Of a stretch of 64,000 bases of DNA, positions 1 to 8,844 are shown piece after piece (positions within the stretch are counted from its first letter, which is position 1; each line of letters begins with the position of its first letter). The translations under genes and the position numbers were made by a program. The DNA is taken from NCBI RefSeq assembly GCF_019431375.1, contig NZ_CP080267.1, positions 2,979,933-3,043,932 on the forward strand, given 5' to 3'. Below the pieces are notes generated by a model. It was not told where the DNA came from, ran no database searches, and worked only from the letters and a program-made list of their open reading frames with translations. The DNA comes from Alcanivorax sp. (GTDB taxonomy: Bacteria > Pseudomonadota > Gammaproteobacteria > Pseudomonadales > Alcanivoracaceae).

Positions 1-91
1 CCCCCCGCTGCCGACGCGGCTCGTTGCGTTCAAGATAAAGGAAATCTCCAACCGCGTTGCAACTTGTAACTTGTAGCTTGCAACTTCTCTG
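1..91. repeat. Heptamer-armed hairpin element, right part only
   Basis: Positions 58-85 are four tandem 7-mers (TTGCAAC, TTGTAAC, TTGTAGC, TTGCAAC), preceded by a CGCG at 53-56. This matches the right arm of the complete element at 29016-29171. The left arm would lie before the window starts. The array ends a few bases before the stop codon of the MrpA-like gene. Confidence 0.7.
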
Positions 92-2419
92 TTAGTCATG
101 GGTTTCCTCCGGTTCCGTGGTGTCACCCTTGCTGCGCAGTTTGAGCATGGCGTAGACCCCGGTGGCGGCCAGCGCCAGCACGAAGATTTCGCCCAGGGTA
201 TCCAGGGCGCGGAAGTCCACCAGAATCACGTTGACGATATTGCGGCCGTAACCGGCGGGCACGCTCTCGGTGATGAAGTAGTGGGCAATGCTGCCGTGGT
301 AGCGGCTGCCCAGCACACTGAGCAACAGGGCGGTGACCATGCCACCTACGGTGATGCCCACCAGGGCATCAGCCAGCCGGGTACGGGTGCGGGTGAGGCG
401 CAGGAAGCCGGGCAACCGGAACAGCACTAGCACCAGCATGATCACCGTGAGGGTTTCCACCAGTACCTGGGTGATGCTCAGGTCCGGGGCGCTGAACAGC
501 ACGTAGAGCAGGGCGATGGAAAAGCCCACCGCCCCCAGGCTGGCCACTGCCCCCAGTCGTGATTGCAGGGTCACCGCTGCCAGGGTGGCGGTGACCAGCA
601 CGGCGGCGATCACCGCTTCGTGGAGCTGAATGTCGGTGAAGTCCGGGCGCAGCTTGAGGGCATCCGGGTGCAGCCACAGGGCCGCCGCGACCAGACCTAC
701 CAGGGTCAGCAGGGTGCTGATCAGGTAATAGCGCAGGTAGCCGCTTTGCAGCAACCGGGTCTGGCCACTGGAAAGCGCCACCAGGCCATCCATGAGGCGG
801 TGATAGGCCTGTTCCGGGCCAAAGCGGGCGGCGGTGTCCGCCCAGCGGGTGTGATGGCGGAAGCCCTGCCAGTAGCGGAACAGCACCAGCCCCACCAGCA
901 CCGCGCCGATGCTGATCAGCAGGGCGGTGTTGATGCCGTGCCACAGGGCCAGCGGTTGCGTCACTGCTTCGCCCAGGCTGGCGCTGGCGGCGGCACTGAG
1001 CAGGCTGCGGTCAATCAGCCCCGGGGCCAGACCCAGCAGCAGGCCCAGGCTGGCCAGCAGCGCCGGGCCCAGCAGCATGGCCGGGGGCGCTTCGCTGGGG
1101 GTGTGGGTGAGCGCGGCGGGCGCGCCGAACCAGGGGCGGATGCCGATCACGGCGGCCACGGCTACCCCCAGGGTGGCGGCGATCACGATGGCGGCACTGA
1201 ACAGGGGCGCGAGGGCATGGCCATGGTTGAGGCCGGCCTCCAGCAGTTGTTCCTTGGCGATAAAACCGAACAGGGGTATCACCCCGGCCAGGGACAGGGC
1301 GGCGAGACCGGCGCTGGCGCTGGTGACGGGCAGGTAGCGGGACCAGCCGCCGGTGTCGAGAAAATCCTTGCGCCCGGTCTGGTGGTCAATGATGCCGGCC
1401 ACCATGAACAGGGCGCCCTTGTAGAGCGAGTGGGCCAGCAGGTAGCTCATGGCGGCGAGCAGGGCGGTGCGGGTGCCCAGGCCGATCAGCATCGTCAGGG
1501 TGCCCAGGGCCATTACGGTGGAATAGGCGAGCATGCGCTTGATGCCGGTGGCGCGCAGGGCCAGGAACACCCCCAGCACCATGGTGATGGCGCCGGCGCC
1601 GCCCAGCAGCAGTAGCCATAGCTCGGTGCCGCCCATGGCCGGGTGCAACCGTGCCAGCAGGTAGATGCCCGCCTTCACCATGGTGGCCGAGTGCAGGTAG
1701 GCGCTCACCGGGGTGGGCGCGGCCATGGCGTTGGGTAGCCAGAAGTGGAACGGGAACTGGGCGCTTTTGGTAAAGGCGCCGAGCACGATCAGCACCAGTG
1801 TCAGCCCGTAGAGCGGATGGGCAACGATGGTGTCGCCCCGGGTGATCAGCACCGACAGCTCATAGCTGCCGCCGATCTGACCCAGCAGAATAAAGCCGGT
1901 CATCAACGCCAGCCCGCCACCCACGGTGACGATCAGCCCCTGCAGGGCCTTGGCCCGGGCGTTGGCGTCCTCATGGTTGAAGCCGATCAGCAGGTAGGAG
2001 GTGATGCTGGTGAGTTCCCAGAACACGAACAACACGATCAGGTTGTCGCTGAGCACCACGCCCAACATGGCGGCCATGAAACACAGCAGCAGTACGTAGA
2101 GCCGGGGAAGATCCCGGTGACCTTCCAGGTAGCGGCCAGCATAGATAAAGATCAGCGCGCCGATGGCGCAGATCATCAGGGCAAACAGCAGTGACAGGCC
2201 ATCCAGCATGAAGCTCAGCGGCATGGCCAGGTCGGGTACCCAGTCGAGCCGCGACAACAGGGTGTTGCCCTGGGTAACGGGTTGCCAGTGGCTGAAAAAA
2301 TACAGGGTCAGCCCGGCGGGAAGCAGGGAGAGAAGCCAGCCACTGTAACGGGGGAATAGCCGATGCAGGGCGGGGGCCAGGGGTGCGAGCAAGAATCCAG
2401 ACAAGATGCCTGTCAGCAT
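92..2419 (-). CDS. Stand-alone MrpA-like Na+(K+)/H+ antiporter subunit
   Basis: A 775-residue inner-membrane protein of the MrpA/NuoL proton-translocating family. It has the long hydrophobic NuoL-like core, with the family block FHFWLPNAMAAPTPVSAYLH near residues 225-245 and the conserved TMVKAGIYLLARL helix. A C-terminal DUF4040-like segment includes ITQVLVETLTVIMLVLVLF and NIVNVILVDFRALDTLGE. Unlike the 930-residue MrpA across the divergent gap, it lacks the fused MrpB domain. It is transcribed away from the complete mrp operon. A repeat element directly follows its stop, and no partner subunit is visible before the window edge. It may be the first gene of a second mrp locus outside the window or a solitary paralogue. 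Family assignment is firm; ion specificity and complex membership are not. Confidence 0.85.
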   Translation of the reverse strand: MLTGILSGFLLAPLAPALHRLFPRYSGWLLSLLPAGLTLYFFSHWQPVTQGNTLLSRLDWVPDLAMPLSFMLDGLSLLFALMICAIGALIFIYAGRYLEGHRDLPRLYVLLLCFMAAMLGVVLSDNLIVLFVFWELTSITSYLLIGFNHEDANARAKALQGLIVTVGGGLALMTGFILLGQIGGSYELSVLITRGDTIVAHPLYGLTLVLIVLGAFTKSAQFPFHFWLPNAMAAPTPVSAYLHSATMVKAGIYLLARLHPAMGGTELWLLLLGGAGAITMVLGVFLALRATGIKRMLAYSTVMALGTLTMLIGLGTRTALLAAMSYLLAHSLYKGALFMVAGIIDHQTGRKDFLDTGGWSRYLPVTSASAGLAALSLAGVIPLFGFIAKEQLLEAGLNHGHALAPLFSAAIVIAATLGVAVAAVIGIRPWFGAPAALTHTPSEAPPAMLLGPALLASLGLLLGLAPGLIDRSLLSAAASASLGEAVTQPLALWHGINTALLISIGAVLVGLVLFRYWQGFRHHTRWADTAARFGPEQAYHRLMDGLVALSSGQTRLLQSGYLRYYLISTLLTLVGLVAAALWLHPDALKLRPDFTDIQLHEAVIAAVLVTATLAAVTLQSRLGAVASLGAVGFSIALLYVLFSAPDLSITQVLVETLTVIMLVLVLFRLPGFLRLTRTRTRLADALVGITVGGMVTALLLSVLGSRYHGSIAHYFITESVPAGYGRNIVNVILVDFRALDTLGEIFVLALAATGVYAMLKLRSKGDTTEPEETHD

Positions 2420-2794
2420 GGCGCTCCGTTATCAGTAGCCCGCTTTCGCGGAATATGGCATCACCGTAAAACGATGATTAGCATGGAATTATGCTACGCA
2501 TTATGTGAAATCTCAGGCAAGGTAAAGTTCCGTTTTGAGGCGAAAAAAGGCGGCTTGTGGCTACTTATTTAAGAGAGATGATCGGGATAAAAAATGCATA
2601 TTTTTGGGTTTTCGCTTTGAGTGTGTAACAAGAAGAAAACAAATGGGGGGTGCGTGCCTGTTTCCTGTTGTCCGGTTTGCTCGCTGTGACAGCTGCTGCT
2701 GTCGGTGGGATTCTTGCAAGGGAAGGGGGGCATGGCATACTTGCCGAGTTTTGCTGCCTGTGGGTAGCACAAGGATTGTTATTCAAGAGAGCAC
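2420..2794. promoter_or_regulatory. Divergent promoter region between two MrpA genes
   Basis: A 375-base gap between two divergently transcribed MrpA-type genes, so it should carry both promoters. The left half is AT-rich (for example 2580-2640). The right half (2645-2760) is GC-rich and can fold, for example GACAGC-TGCT-GCTGTC around 2688-2703, so a structured 5' leader for the mrp operon is possible. I see no convincing small ORF or a riboswitch class that I can name. Confidence 0.4.
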
Positions 2795-5587
2795 ATGATG
2801 TTGCCTGCAATTGTTCTGCTTCCTCTTCTGGCGGCGCTGCTTCCCATGTTTACTCGCCAGCTGGGGAGGCGCTGGTGCGCCCTGTTGGTGGCGCTGCCGG
2901 TGGTGGCTGCCCTGGGGCTGCTGGCCCAGGCGTCAATGCCGATCTGGGAAGGGGGGATGCAGCAGTGGTCACTGGACTGGCTGCCGTCCCTGGGGCTGAA
3001 TCTGGCCCTGCGGCTGGATGGCCTGGCGCTGTTGTTCTGCGTGTTGATTCTGGGCATCGGTTTGTTGGTGGTGGTGTATGCCCACTATTACCTGCCGGCC
3101 AAGGATGATGGCGGCCGTTTCTATACCTTGTTGCTGTTGTTCATGTTCAGCATGCTGGGGGTGGTGACCAGCGATAACCTGCTGTTTCTGGTGTTTTTCT
3201 GGGAGCTGACCAGTCTCAGTTCCTTTTTGCTGATCAGCTACAAGCAATACGACAGTGCTGCTCGCAAGGGTGCTCGTATGGCGCTGACGGTCACCGGCAT
3301 GGGCGGCCTGGCGCTGCTGGCCGGGGTGCTGCTGATTGGTCATGTGGTGGGCAGCTTCTCGTTGAGTACGGTGCTTGAGAGTGGTGCGCTGGTTCAGCAA
3401 CACGCTCTCTACCCGGTGATCCTCTGCCTGGTGTTGCTGGGGGCGTTTACCAAGAGTGCCCAGTTCCCGTTCCATTTCTGGTTGCCCCATGCCATGGCGG
3501 CGCCGACGCCGGTGAGTGCCTACCTGCATTCGGCCACCATGGTGAAGGCCGGCATTTTCCTGCTGGCGCGTTTCTATCCGGTGCTGGCGGGCACCGACCT
3601 GTGGTTCTATCTGGTCACCGCCGCCGGTATGGCCACCCTGCTGTGGGGGGCGGTATGGGCCCTGTTCCAGCATGATCTGAAAGGGTTGCTGGCGTTTTCC
3701 ACTATCAGTCACCTGGGTCTGATTACCTTGCTGTTCGGGCTGAATTCGCCGCTGGCGGCGGTGGCAGGTGTGTTTCATATCATCAACCACGCCACCTTCA
3801 AGGCGGGCCTGTTCATGGCTGCGGGCATTATCGATCAGCAGACAGGCACCCGCGACATGCGCCGAATCAATGGCCTGTGGAAGTACATGCCCTACACGGC
3901 GGTACTGGCCATGGTGGCGTCGGCGGCCATGGCCGGGGTGCCGTTGCTGAACGGCTTCCTGTCCAAGGAAATGTTCTTTACCGAGACCCTGCAGTCCGAC
4001 CAGCTGGGCGCCCTGAGCTGGCTGTTGCCGCTGGGCGCGACCCTGGGCGGGGTGTTCTCGGTGGCCTACTCGGCGCGCTTTATCCACGATGTGTTCTTCA
4101 ATGGCGAGCCGGTGAATCTGCCCAAGTTCCCGCCCCAGGAACCGCCCCGTTACATGAAGATCCCGGTGGAAATCCTGGTGGCCCTGTGTGTGGCGGTGGG
4201 GGTGTTCCCGGCGATCACCGTGGCGGCGCTGCTGGCGGTGGCGGCCACGGCTACCCTGGGTGGTACCCTGCCCGAGTATCACCTGGCGGTGTGGCACGGG
4301 CTCAATATTCCGCTGTTGATGAGTGTCATCGCCCTGGTCGGGGGTATCGCGGTGTACGCGTGCCGTCGCGGGCTGTTTGCCTGGTATGCGCGTTTGCCGG
4401 AGATTGATGCCAAGCGGGTGTTCGAAGGCCGGATCCAGGCCGTGGTGCGGCTGGCCGCTGGTGTTACCCGGCGATTGCAGAGCGGGTCACTGCAGGGTTA
4501 TCTGGCCTGGGTGCTGGCGCTGGTGGCGGCGGTGCTGGTATGGCAGTTGCCCAACCTGGCCAGCTTCACCGGAGAGCGCGCCATGCTACCGGTGGATGGG
4601 GTATCGGTTCTCTGTGCCTTGATGCTGATTGCTGCCGCCCTGCTGACCACGGTGCTGCACCGCCAGCGGATGATGGCGATTATCTGCCTGAGTGTGGTGG
4701 GGCTGATTGTGTCGCTGATTTTCGTGCGCTTCTCGGCGCCGGATCTGGCCCTGACACAGCTTTCTGTGGAAGTGGTCAGCGTGCTGCTGCTGATGCTGGC
4801 CATGTACTTCCTGCCGGCGCGGGCCAAGGCGGATTCCAACTCCTTGCGGGTGGGTCGTGATGCGGTGCTGGCGGTGCTGATCGGCACGGGGGTGGCGGTG
4901 GCCGCCTTGCTGGTAATGACCACCGAGATTGCCACCATCAGCCCCTTCTTCCTGGAAAACAGCGTGCCCGGCGGGGGCGGTACCAATGTGGTGAACGTGA
5001 TCCTGGTGGACTTCCGTGGCTTTGATACCTTTGGCGAGATTACCGTGCTGGGCATCGCGGCCCTGGGGATCTATGCCCTGCTCAGTGACTTGAAGCTGGT
5101 GTCTGCCAAGTACGACCCCTTTGGCCGGCCCTGGGCCCATGACGCCCACCCGCTGGTGCTGGTGACCCTGTCGCGGCCATTGTTGCCGCTGGCGCTGATG
5201 ATTGCGGTGTATATCTTCCTGCGCGGCCACAATCTGCCTGGCGGTGGCTTTGTGGCGGGGCTGATTACCTCGGTGGCACTGCTGCTGCAGTACGTGGCAT
5301 CCGGGGTGACCTGGGTGCACAAACGTATTCCTGGCGATTACCACCCGCTGGTGGCCCTTGGCGTGTTGCTGGCGGGCCTGACCGGGGTAGCCAGCTGGGC
5401 CTTCGATGCGCCCTTCCTGACCAGTACCTTTACCCATGTGCACCTGCCCATGATCGGCGACTTCGAGCTGGCCAGTGCCATGTTGTTTGATACCGGCGTG
5501 TTCCTCACCGTGGTGGGCGCCACCCTGCTGATCCTGGCCAACCTGGGCAAGCTGTCGTTGCTGGATGACAAGAAGGAGACCACCTGA
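2795..5587 (+). CDS. mrpA: Na+/H+ antiporter subunit A with fused MrpB domain
   Basis: A 930-residue polytopic membrane protein and the first gene of a complete Mrp antiporter operon. Residues ~1-770 are MrpA: a NuoL-like proton-channel core with FHFWLPHAMAAPTPVSAYLH and TMVKAGIFLLARF, then a DUF4040 region with NVVNVILVDFRGFDTFGEIT. Residues ~780-925 form an MrpB domain, with RPLLPLALMIAVYIFLRGHN and LPGGGFVAGLITSVALLLQY. The A-B fusion explains the absence of a separate mrpB gene. The start is the first of two adjacent ATGs after AAGAGAGC. The stop overlaps the mrpC start by one base, implying translational coupling. The expected role is secondary Na+(K+)/H+ exchange for pH and salt homeostasis in the inner membrane. 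Confidence 0.93.
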   Translation: MMLPAIVLLPLLAALLPMFTRQLGRRWCALLVALPVVAALGLLAQASMPIWEGGMQQWSLDWLPSLGLNLALRLDGLALLFCVLILGIGLLVVVYAHYYLPAKDDGGRFYTLLLLFMFSMLGVVTSDNLLFLVFFWELTSLSSFLLISYKQYDSAARKGARMALTVTGMGGLALLAGVLLIGHVVGSFSLSTVLESGALVQQHALYPVILCLVLLGAFTKSAQFPFHFWLPHAMAAPTPVSAYLHSATMVKAGIFLLARFYPVLAGTDLWFYLVTAAGMATLLWGAVWALFQHDLKGLLAFSTISHLGLITLLFGLNSPLAAVAGVFHIINHATFKAGLFMAAGIIDQQTGTRDMRRINGLWKYMPYTAVLAMVASAAMAGVPLLNGFLSKEMFFTETLQSDQLGALSWLLPLGATLGGVFSVAYSARFIHDVFFNGEPVNLPKFPPQEPPRYMKIPVEILVALCVAVGVFPAITVAALLAVAATATLGGTLPEYHLAVWHGLNIPLLMSVIALVGGIAVYACRRGLFAWYARLPEIDAKRVFEGRIQAVVRLAAGVTRRLQSGSLQGYLAWVLALVAAVLVWQLPNLASFTGERAMLPVDGVSVLCALMLIAAALLTTVLHRQRMMAIICLSVVGLIVSLIFVRFSAPDLALTQLSVEVVSVLLLMLAMYFLPARAKADSNSLRVGRDAVLAVLIGTGVAVAALLVMTTEIATISPFFLENSVPGGGGTNVVNVILVDFRGFDTFGEITVLGIAALGIYALLSDLKLVSAKYDPFGRPWAHDAHPLVLVTLSRPLLPLALMIAVYIFLRGHNLPGGGFVAGLITSVALLLQYVASGVTWVHKRIPGDYHPLVALGVLLAGLTGVASWAFDAPFLTSTFTHVHLPMIGDFELASAMLFDTGVFLTVVGATLLILANLGKLSLLDDKKETT

Positions 5588-5922
5588 TGGAGTTGTTAGT
5601 GGCGCTGATTATCGGCGTGCTGGTGGCCACCGGCGTATACCTGTGCCTGCGTGCGCGCACCTTTTCGGTGGTGCTTGGGCTGACCCTGCTGGGTTACGGG
5701 GTGAATGTGTTCCTGTTTGCCATGGGCGGCCTGAAGATCAACCAGGTGGCGGTGGTCGGTGCCAGTGAAGACCCCACCGACCCGCTGACCCAGGCGTTGG
5801 TGCTCACCGCTATCGTGATCGGTTTCGCCATGACTGCCTTCCTGGTGGTGCTGGCCCTGCGCAGTCAGGGGGAGCAGCACAGTGACCATGTGGATGGTCA
5901 GGACGGGGAGCAACGTTCATGA
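5587..5922 (+). CDS. mrpC: Na+/H+ antiporter subunit C (NuoK-like)
   Basis: A 111-residue protein with three predicted membrane helices, homologous to NuoK. The family signature LGLTLLGYGVNVFLFAMGGL lies near residues 33-52, followed by the DPLTQALVLTAIVIGFAMTAF segment. The charged, hydrophilic tail (HSDHVDGQDGEQRS) is typical of MrpC. Its ATG overlaps the mrpA stop by one base and its own stop overlaps the mrpD start by four (ATGA), so the proteins are probably made in coupled translation. It forms part of the membrane antiporter complex with MrpA and MrpD. Confidence 0.93.
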   Translation: MELLVALIIGVLVATGVYLCLRARTFSVVLGLTLLGYGVNVFLFAMGGLKINQVAVVGASEDPTDPLTQALVLTAIVIGFAMTAFLVVLALRSQGEQHSDHVDGQDGEQRS

Positions 5923-7400
5923 CGCACTGGATTATTGCGCCCATCCTGATTCCTGCCCTCGCCGGGCTGCTGCTGTTGCTGGAGGTGCGCGAGCGGCAAC
6001 GGTTGCGGCGCTTTACCGGTCTGCTCTCCTGTATTGCCCTGGTGCCGGTGGCGCTGGTGCTGTGGCAACAGGCCGCCCAGGGTGACGTGGGGGTGTATCA
6101 GCTGGGCGACTGGCAGGCGCCGTTCGGTATCGTGCTGGTGCTGGACAAGCTCAGCGCCCTGATGCTGTTGCTCACTGCGGTGCTGGCGTTGCCGGCACTC
6201 TTATATGGCTGCGCCGGTGATGATCGCCGGGGGCCCAACTTCCATTCCCTGTTCCAGTTTCAGTTGATGGGTATCAACGGGGCGTTCCTCACCGGTGACC
6301 TGTTCAACCTGTTCGTGTTCTTCGAGGTGTTGCTGATCGCCTCCTACGGCCTGGCGTTGCATGGCCGTGGCCCGGATCGGGTCAAGGCCGGCCTGCATTA
6401 TGTGGTGCTGAACCTGGCCGGCTCGGCCCTGTTCCTGATCGCCCTGGGACTGATCTACGGCACCACCGGCACCCTCAACATGGCCGACTTCGCGGTCAAG
6501 GCCCAGGCCCTTGAGGGCAGCGAGCAGATCCTGCTGACCGTGGCGGTGCTGTTGCTGTGGGTGGTGTTCGGCCTGAAGGCGGCCCTGTTTCCGCTGTACT
6601 TCTGGCTGCCGGCCACCTATGCCAATGCCACCGCGCCGGTGGCGGCGCTGTTTGCGATCATGACCAAGGTGGGCATCTACGCCATCCTGCGCATGCAGGC
6701 GCTGGCCTTCAGTGACGGGCCGCTGGCGGGGCTGGGGGCCGATCTGCTCTGGTGGTTGGCGCTGGTAACCCTGGCGCTGGCGGCTATCGGTGCCCTGGCG
6801 GCGAAACGGTTGGGCGGGCTGGTGGCCTATCTGGTGGTCATGTCCGTGGGCACGCTGGTGGCGGCACTGAGTCTGGGAGACCCCGAGACTGTCGGTCCGG
6901 CACTCTATTACCTGATCCATTCCACCCTGATCTGTGGTGCCCTGTTCCTGCTCTGTGATCTGCTGCGCCGCTCCCGGGGCGATAGCGATGACCGGCTGGA
7001 GTCCGGTCCGCCACTGGCCCACGGCAACTGGTTGGGCGCGGCCTTTTTTGCTGCCGCGGTGGCGGTGGTGGGGTTGCCGCCCCTGTCCGGTTTTGTCGGT
7101 AAGGTGGCGCTGTTGCAGGCGGTGCCCAGTGCCCCTTACTGGGCGCTCCTGTTGCTGGCGGGGCTGGCTGGCCTGGTGGGTCTGAGCCGGGCCGGGTCGA
7201 CGTTGTTCTGGCGGGTGCATGGTGAGGCTGTCGGCAAGAAACTCGGTAAGCGGCGTGTCATTCCCATGCTGGCCCTGTTGCTGGTGAGCCCGGTGTTGAC
7301 CCTGGCCGCGGAGCCTCTGCTGCAGCTATGCGCTGGCGTGGCCGACCAGCTGGCGGACCAGACGATTTATATTCGCGCGGTGTTGGGAGGTGCCTCATGA
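5919..7400 (+). CDS. mrpD: Na+/H+ antiporter subunit D (NuoM/N-like)
   Basis: A 493-residue multi-spanning protein of the NuoM/NuoN-like proton-pumping family, the second antiporter-like subunit of the Mrp complex. Visible family features are LTGDLFNLFVFFEVLLIASYGL near residues 125-147, FGLKAALFPLYFWLPATYANATAPVAALFA near 220-250 with a conserved Lys, and TKVGIYAILR. The start ATG overlaps the mrpC stop and the stop overlaps the mrpE start (ATGA), so it is inside a tightly coupled operon. Length matches the family norm (~490-500). Confidence 0.93.
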   Translation: MTHWIIAPILIPALAGLLLLLEVRERQRLRRFTGLLSCIALVPVALVLWQQAAQGDVGVYQLGDWQAPFGIVLVLDKLSALMLLLTAVLALPALLYGCAGDDRRGPNFHSLFQFQLMGINGAFLTGDLFNLFVFFEVLLIASYGLALHGRGPDRVKAGLHYVVLNLAGSALFLIALGLIYGTTGTLNMADFAVKAQALEGSEQILLTVAVLLLWVVFGLKAALFPLYFWLPATYANATAPVAALFAIMTKVGIYAILRMQALAFSDGPLAGLGADLLWWLALVTLALAAIGALAAKRLGGLVAYLVVMSVGTLVAALSLGDPETVGPALYYLIHSTLICGALFLLCDLLRRSRGDSDDRLESGPPLAHGNWLGAAFFAAAVAVVGLPPLSGFVGKVALLQAVPSAPYWALLLLAGLAGLVGLSRAGSTLFWRVHGEAVGKKLGKRRVIPMLALLLVSPVLTLAAEPLLQLCAGVADQLADQTIYIRAVLGGAS

Positions 7401-7882
7401 AGCGCTTGCTTCCCTATCCCAGTCTTACCCTGGTGCTGTGGCTGACCTGGCTGCTCCTCAATGGCTTCAGTGTGGGCCATGCCTTGTTGGGGCTGATTCT
7501 GGCGGTGGTGTTGCCGCTGGGCACCCGGCCTTTCTGGCCACAGGTGCCGCTGGTTCGTGATCGTATGGGGCTGCTGCGTTTCGTGCTGCGGGTGGCCAAG
7601 GATATTCTGCTGGCCAACCTGGCGGTGGCCCTGAAAGTGCTGGGGCCGGTGAAGGATCTGCAGCCCGGTTTTGTGGAAGTGCCACTGGACCTGCGCGACA
7701 GCTTTGCCATTACTGTGCTTACCAGCACGGTGTCGCTAACCCCGGGGACCGTGTCCGCCGATGTCAGTGAGGACCGCACCCGGTTGCTGGTGCATGCCCT
7801 GCACGTGGAAGATCCGGAGGCCCTGGTGGCGGAAATCAAGCAGCGCTACGAAGGGCCGATCAAGGAGATTTTCGAATGCTAG
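7397..7882 (+). CDS. mrpE: Na+/H+ antiporter subunit E
   Basis: A 161-residue protein with two N-terminal membrane helices (LTLVLWLTWLLLNGF and HALLGLILAVVLPLG) and a soluble C-terminal domain. It contains the MrpE-type TVLTSTVSLTPGTVSADVSE segment and the ending EALVAEIKQRYEGPIKEIF. The ATG chosen at 7397 gives the ATGA overlap with mrpD; an upstream in-frame start would sit deep inside mrpD. The next gene, mrpF, begins seven bases before this gene ends. MrpE is needed for assembly or activity of the complex in characterised systems; no catalytic motif is expected. Confidence 0.92.
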   Translation: MKRLLPYPSLTLVLWLTWLLLNGFSVGHALLGLILAVVLPLGTRPFWPQVPLVRDRMGLLRFVLRVAKDILLANLAVALKVLGPVKDLQPGFVEVPLDLRDSFAITVLTSTVSLTPGTVSADVSEDRTRLLVHALHVEDPEALVAEIKQRYEGPIKEIFEC

Positions 7883-8145
7883 AGAGTGCCATCTCGTTGA
7901 CGTTTGGCCTGCTTACGGTGGCCTGGGTGTTGAACCTGTATCGGCTGGTGATCGGCCCCTCCCTGCCGGATCGGGTGCTGGCGCTGGATACCATGTATAT
8001 CAACAGCATTGCCCTGATCGTGGTCTATGGCATCCAGGTGGACAGCAAGCTGTATTTCGAGGCCGCCATGCTGATTGCCCTGATCGGTTTTGTCAGCACC
8101 GTGGCGGTGGCCAAATACATTACCCGCGGCGACATTATTGAGTGA
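7876..8145 (+). CDS. mrpF: Na+/H+ antiporter subunit F
   Basis: An 89-residue protein with three membrane helices. It has the MrpF hallmark RLVIGPSLPDRVLALDTMYINSIALIVVYG spread over residues ~22-51. It overlaps the end of mrpE, continuing the coupled operon. The stop codon is followed after only two bases by a heptamer-repeat hairpin (8148-8224), which separates mrpF from mrpG. The remaining Mrp genes are adjacent or overlapping, so this repeat interrupts an otherwise compact operon. Confidence 0.92.
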   Translation: MLESAISLTFGLLTVAWVLNLYRLVIGPSLPDRVLALDTMYINSIALIVVYGIQVDSKLYFEAAMLIALIGFVSTVAVAKYITRGDIIE

Positions 8146-8147
8146 TG

Positions 8148-8224
8148 GTCGGACGTCTGAGGTCTGACGTCGGAAGTCTGGGTCTGTGTTTTAGCGTCAG
8201 ACGTCCGACCTCCGACATTTGACC
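8148..8224. repeat. Heptamer-armed hairpin element (GTCKGAN type) inside the mrp operon
   Basis: The left arm at 8148-8180 is tandem 7-mers of the form GTC(G/T)GA(N): GTCGGAC, GTCTGAG, GTCTGAC, GTCGGAA. The right arm at 8195-8224 is the near-complement (CGTCAGA, CGTCCGA, CCTCCGA...). The core is only ~14 bases. It starts two bases after the mrpF stop and lies 50 bases before mrpG, so it would be transcribed as a long hairpin within the operon mRNA. A second copy of the same alphabet is at 9449-9525. Confidence 0.8.
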
Positions 8225-8273
8225 TTCTATCAAGTACCTGGGCCCTGTATTCGTACAATGGCTGGAGAATAAA

Positions 8274-8606
8274 GTGGACACAGTAATTGAATGGCTGGTG
8301 GCGATTTTTGTAGTGGTGGGCGGCATTTTTGCGCTGATCGGATCCATCGGCCTGGCGCGCCTACCGGATTTCTACACTCGCCTGCACGGTCCTACCAAGG
8401 CCACCACCCTGGGAGTGGGCGGTACCATCATTGCGTCCCTGCTGTTTTTTTCCTGGCAGGAGCGCGGGCTGCAACTGCATGAGGTGCTGATCACCCTGTT
8501 CCTGTTCATCACGGCCCCGGTATCGGCCCACATGTTGGCCAAGGCGGCCATGCACCGGGATCTGAAACGGATGAAGGGCACGCGCGGGGAGCCCTGGAAG
8601 CAGTAA
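8274..8606 (+). CDS. mrpG: Na+/H+ antiporter subunit G
   Basis: A 110-residue protein with three membrane helices and the MrpG signature GLARLPDFYTRLHGPTKATT followed by LGVGGTIIASLLFF at residues ~27-60. Translation most likely begins at the GTG at 8274, eight bases after GGAG (8263-8266). It is the last gene of the mrp operon and is displaced from mrpF by a repeat hairpin. Known MrpG subunits are small structural components required for a working complex. The cytoplasmic tail after residue 90 is basic (HRDLKRMKGTRGE). Confidence 0.92.
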   Translation: MDTVIEWLVAIFVVVGGIFALIGSIGLARLPDFYTRLHGPTKATTLGVGGTIIASLLFFSWQERGLQLHEVLITLFLFITAPVSAHMLAKAAMHRDLKRMKGTRGEPWKQ

Positions 8607-8615
8607 GGCAGTTAT

Positions 8616-8777
8616 GAGCTTCTAGCTGCTAGCTTTGAGTCGCGACATTACGGTGGGGAGCCCTTGAGGCTGTGCCCGCGGGGTGTTTGGGTTTGGCGTG
8701 AATCGCGGCGCAGAGTTCGGGGATGTGGTGCTTGCGGACAATCGCGTAGAAGCTAAAAGCTAGGGGCTCGCAGCTTG
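8616..8777. repeat. Heptamer-armed hairpin element (GCTA type) after mrpG
   Basis: The left arm at 8616-8639 is made of AGCTTCT, AGCTGCT, AGCTTTG units and runs into TCGCGA. The right arm at 8747-8777 (TAGAAGC, TAAAAGC, TAGGGGC, TCGCAGC) is preceded by ATCGCG. The core is ~107 bases with no ORF. It sits ten bases after the mrpG stop. The copy at 37178-37334 uses the same units. Confidence 0.75.
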
Positions 8778-8810
8778 TTCTGTAAAAAATGTAAAAGGTG
8801 AAACTGGCAG

Positions 8811-8838
8811 GAACTTTCGGGAAAACGGTGTGGTCGTA
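8811..8838 (+). promoter_or_regulatory. Putative sigma-E/AlgU-type promoter of sRNA copy 1
   Basis: GAACTT at 8811-8816, a 17-base spacer, then TCGTA at 8834-8838, resembling the AlgU/RpoE form GAACTT-N16/17-TCTGA. The same GGAACTT and spacer length occur before the second sRNA copy. The predicted start is about 8845, at the base of stem I. Confidence 0.55.
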
Positions 8839-8844
8839 AAGAAT

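Noticed and set aside
563..1615. Long open frame on the plus strand (350 codons)
   Set aside because: It is the antisense shadow of the GC-rich MrpA-like gene. Its composition (Gly, Gln, His, Arg-rich) is unlike a real protein and it has no ribosome site.
2645..2760. Na+ or Li+ riboswitch before the mrp operon
   Set aside because: The leader folds, but I could not match it to the conserved blocks of any known class.
2969..4297. 442-codon minus-strand open frame inside mrpA
   Set aside because: Gln/His/Arg-rich antisense shadow of a clearly conserved membrane protein.
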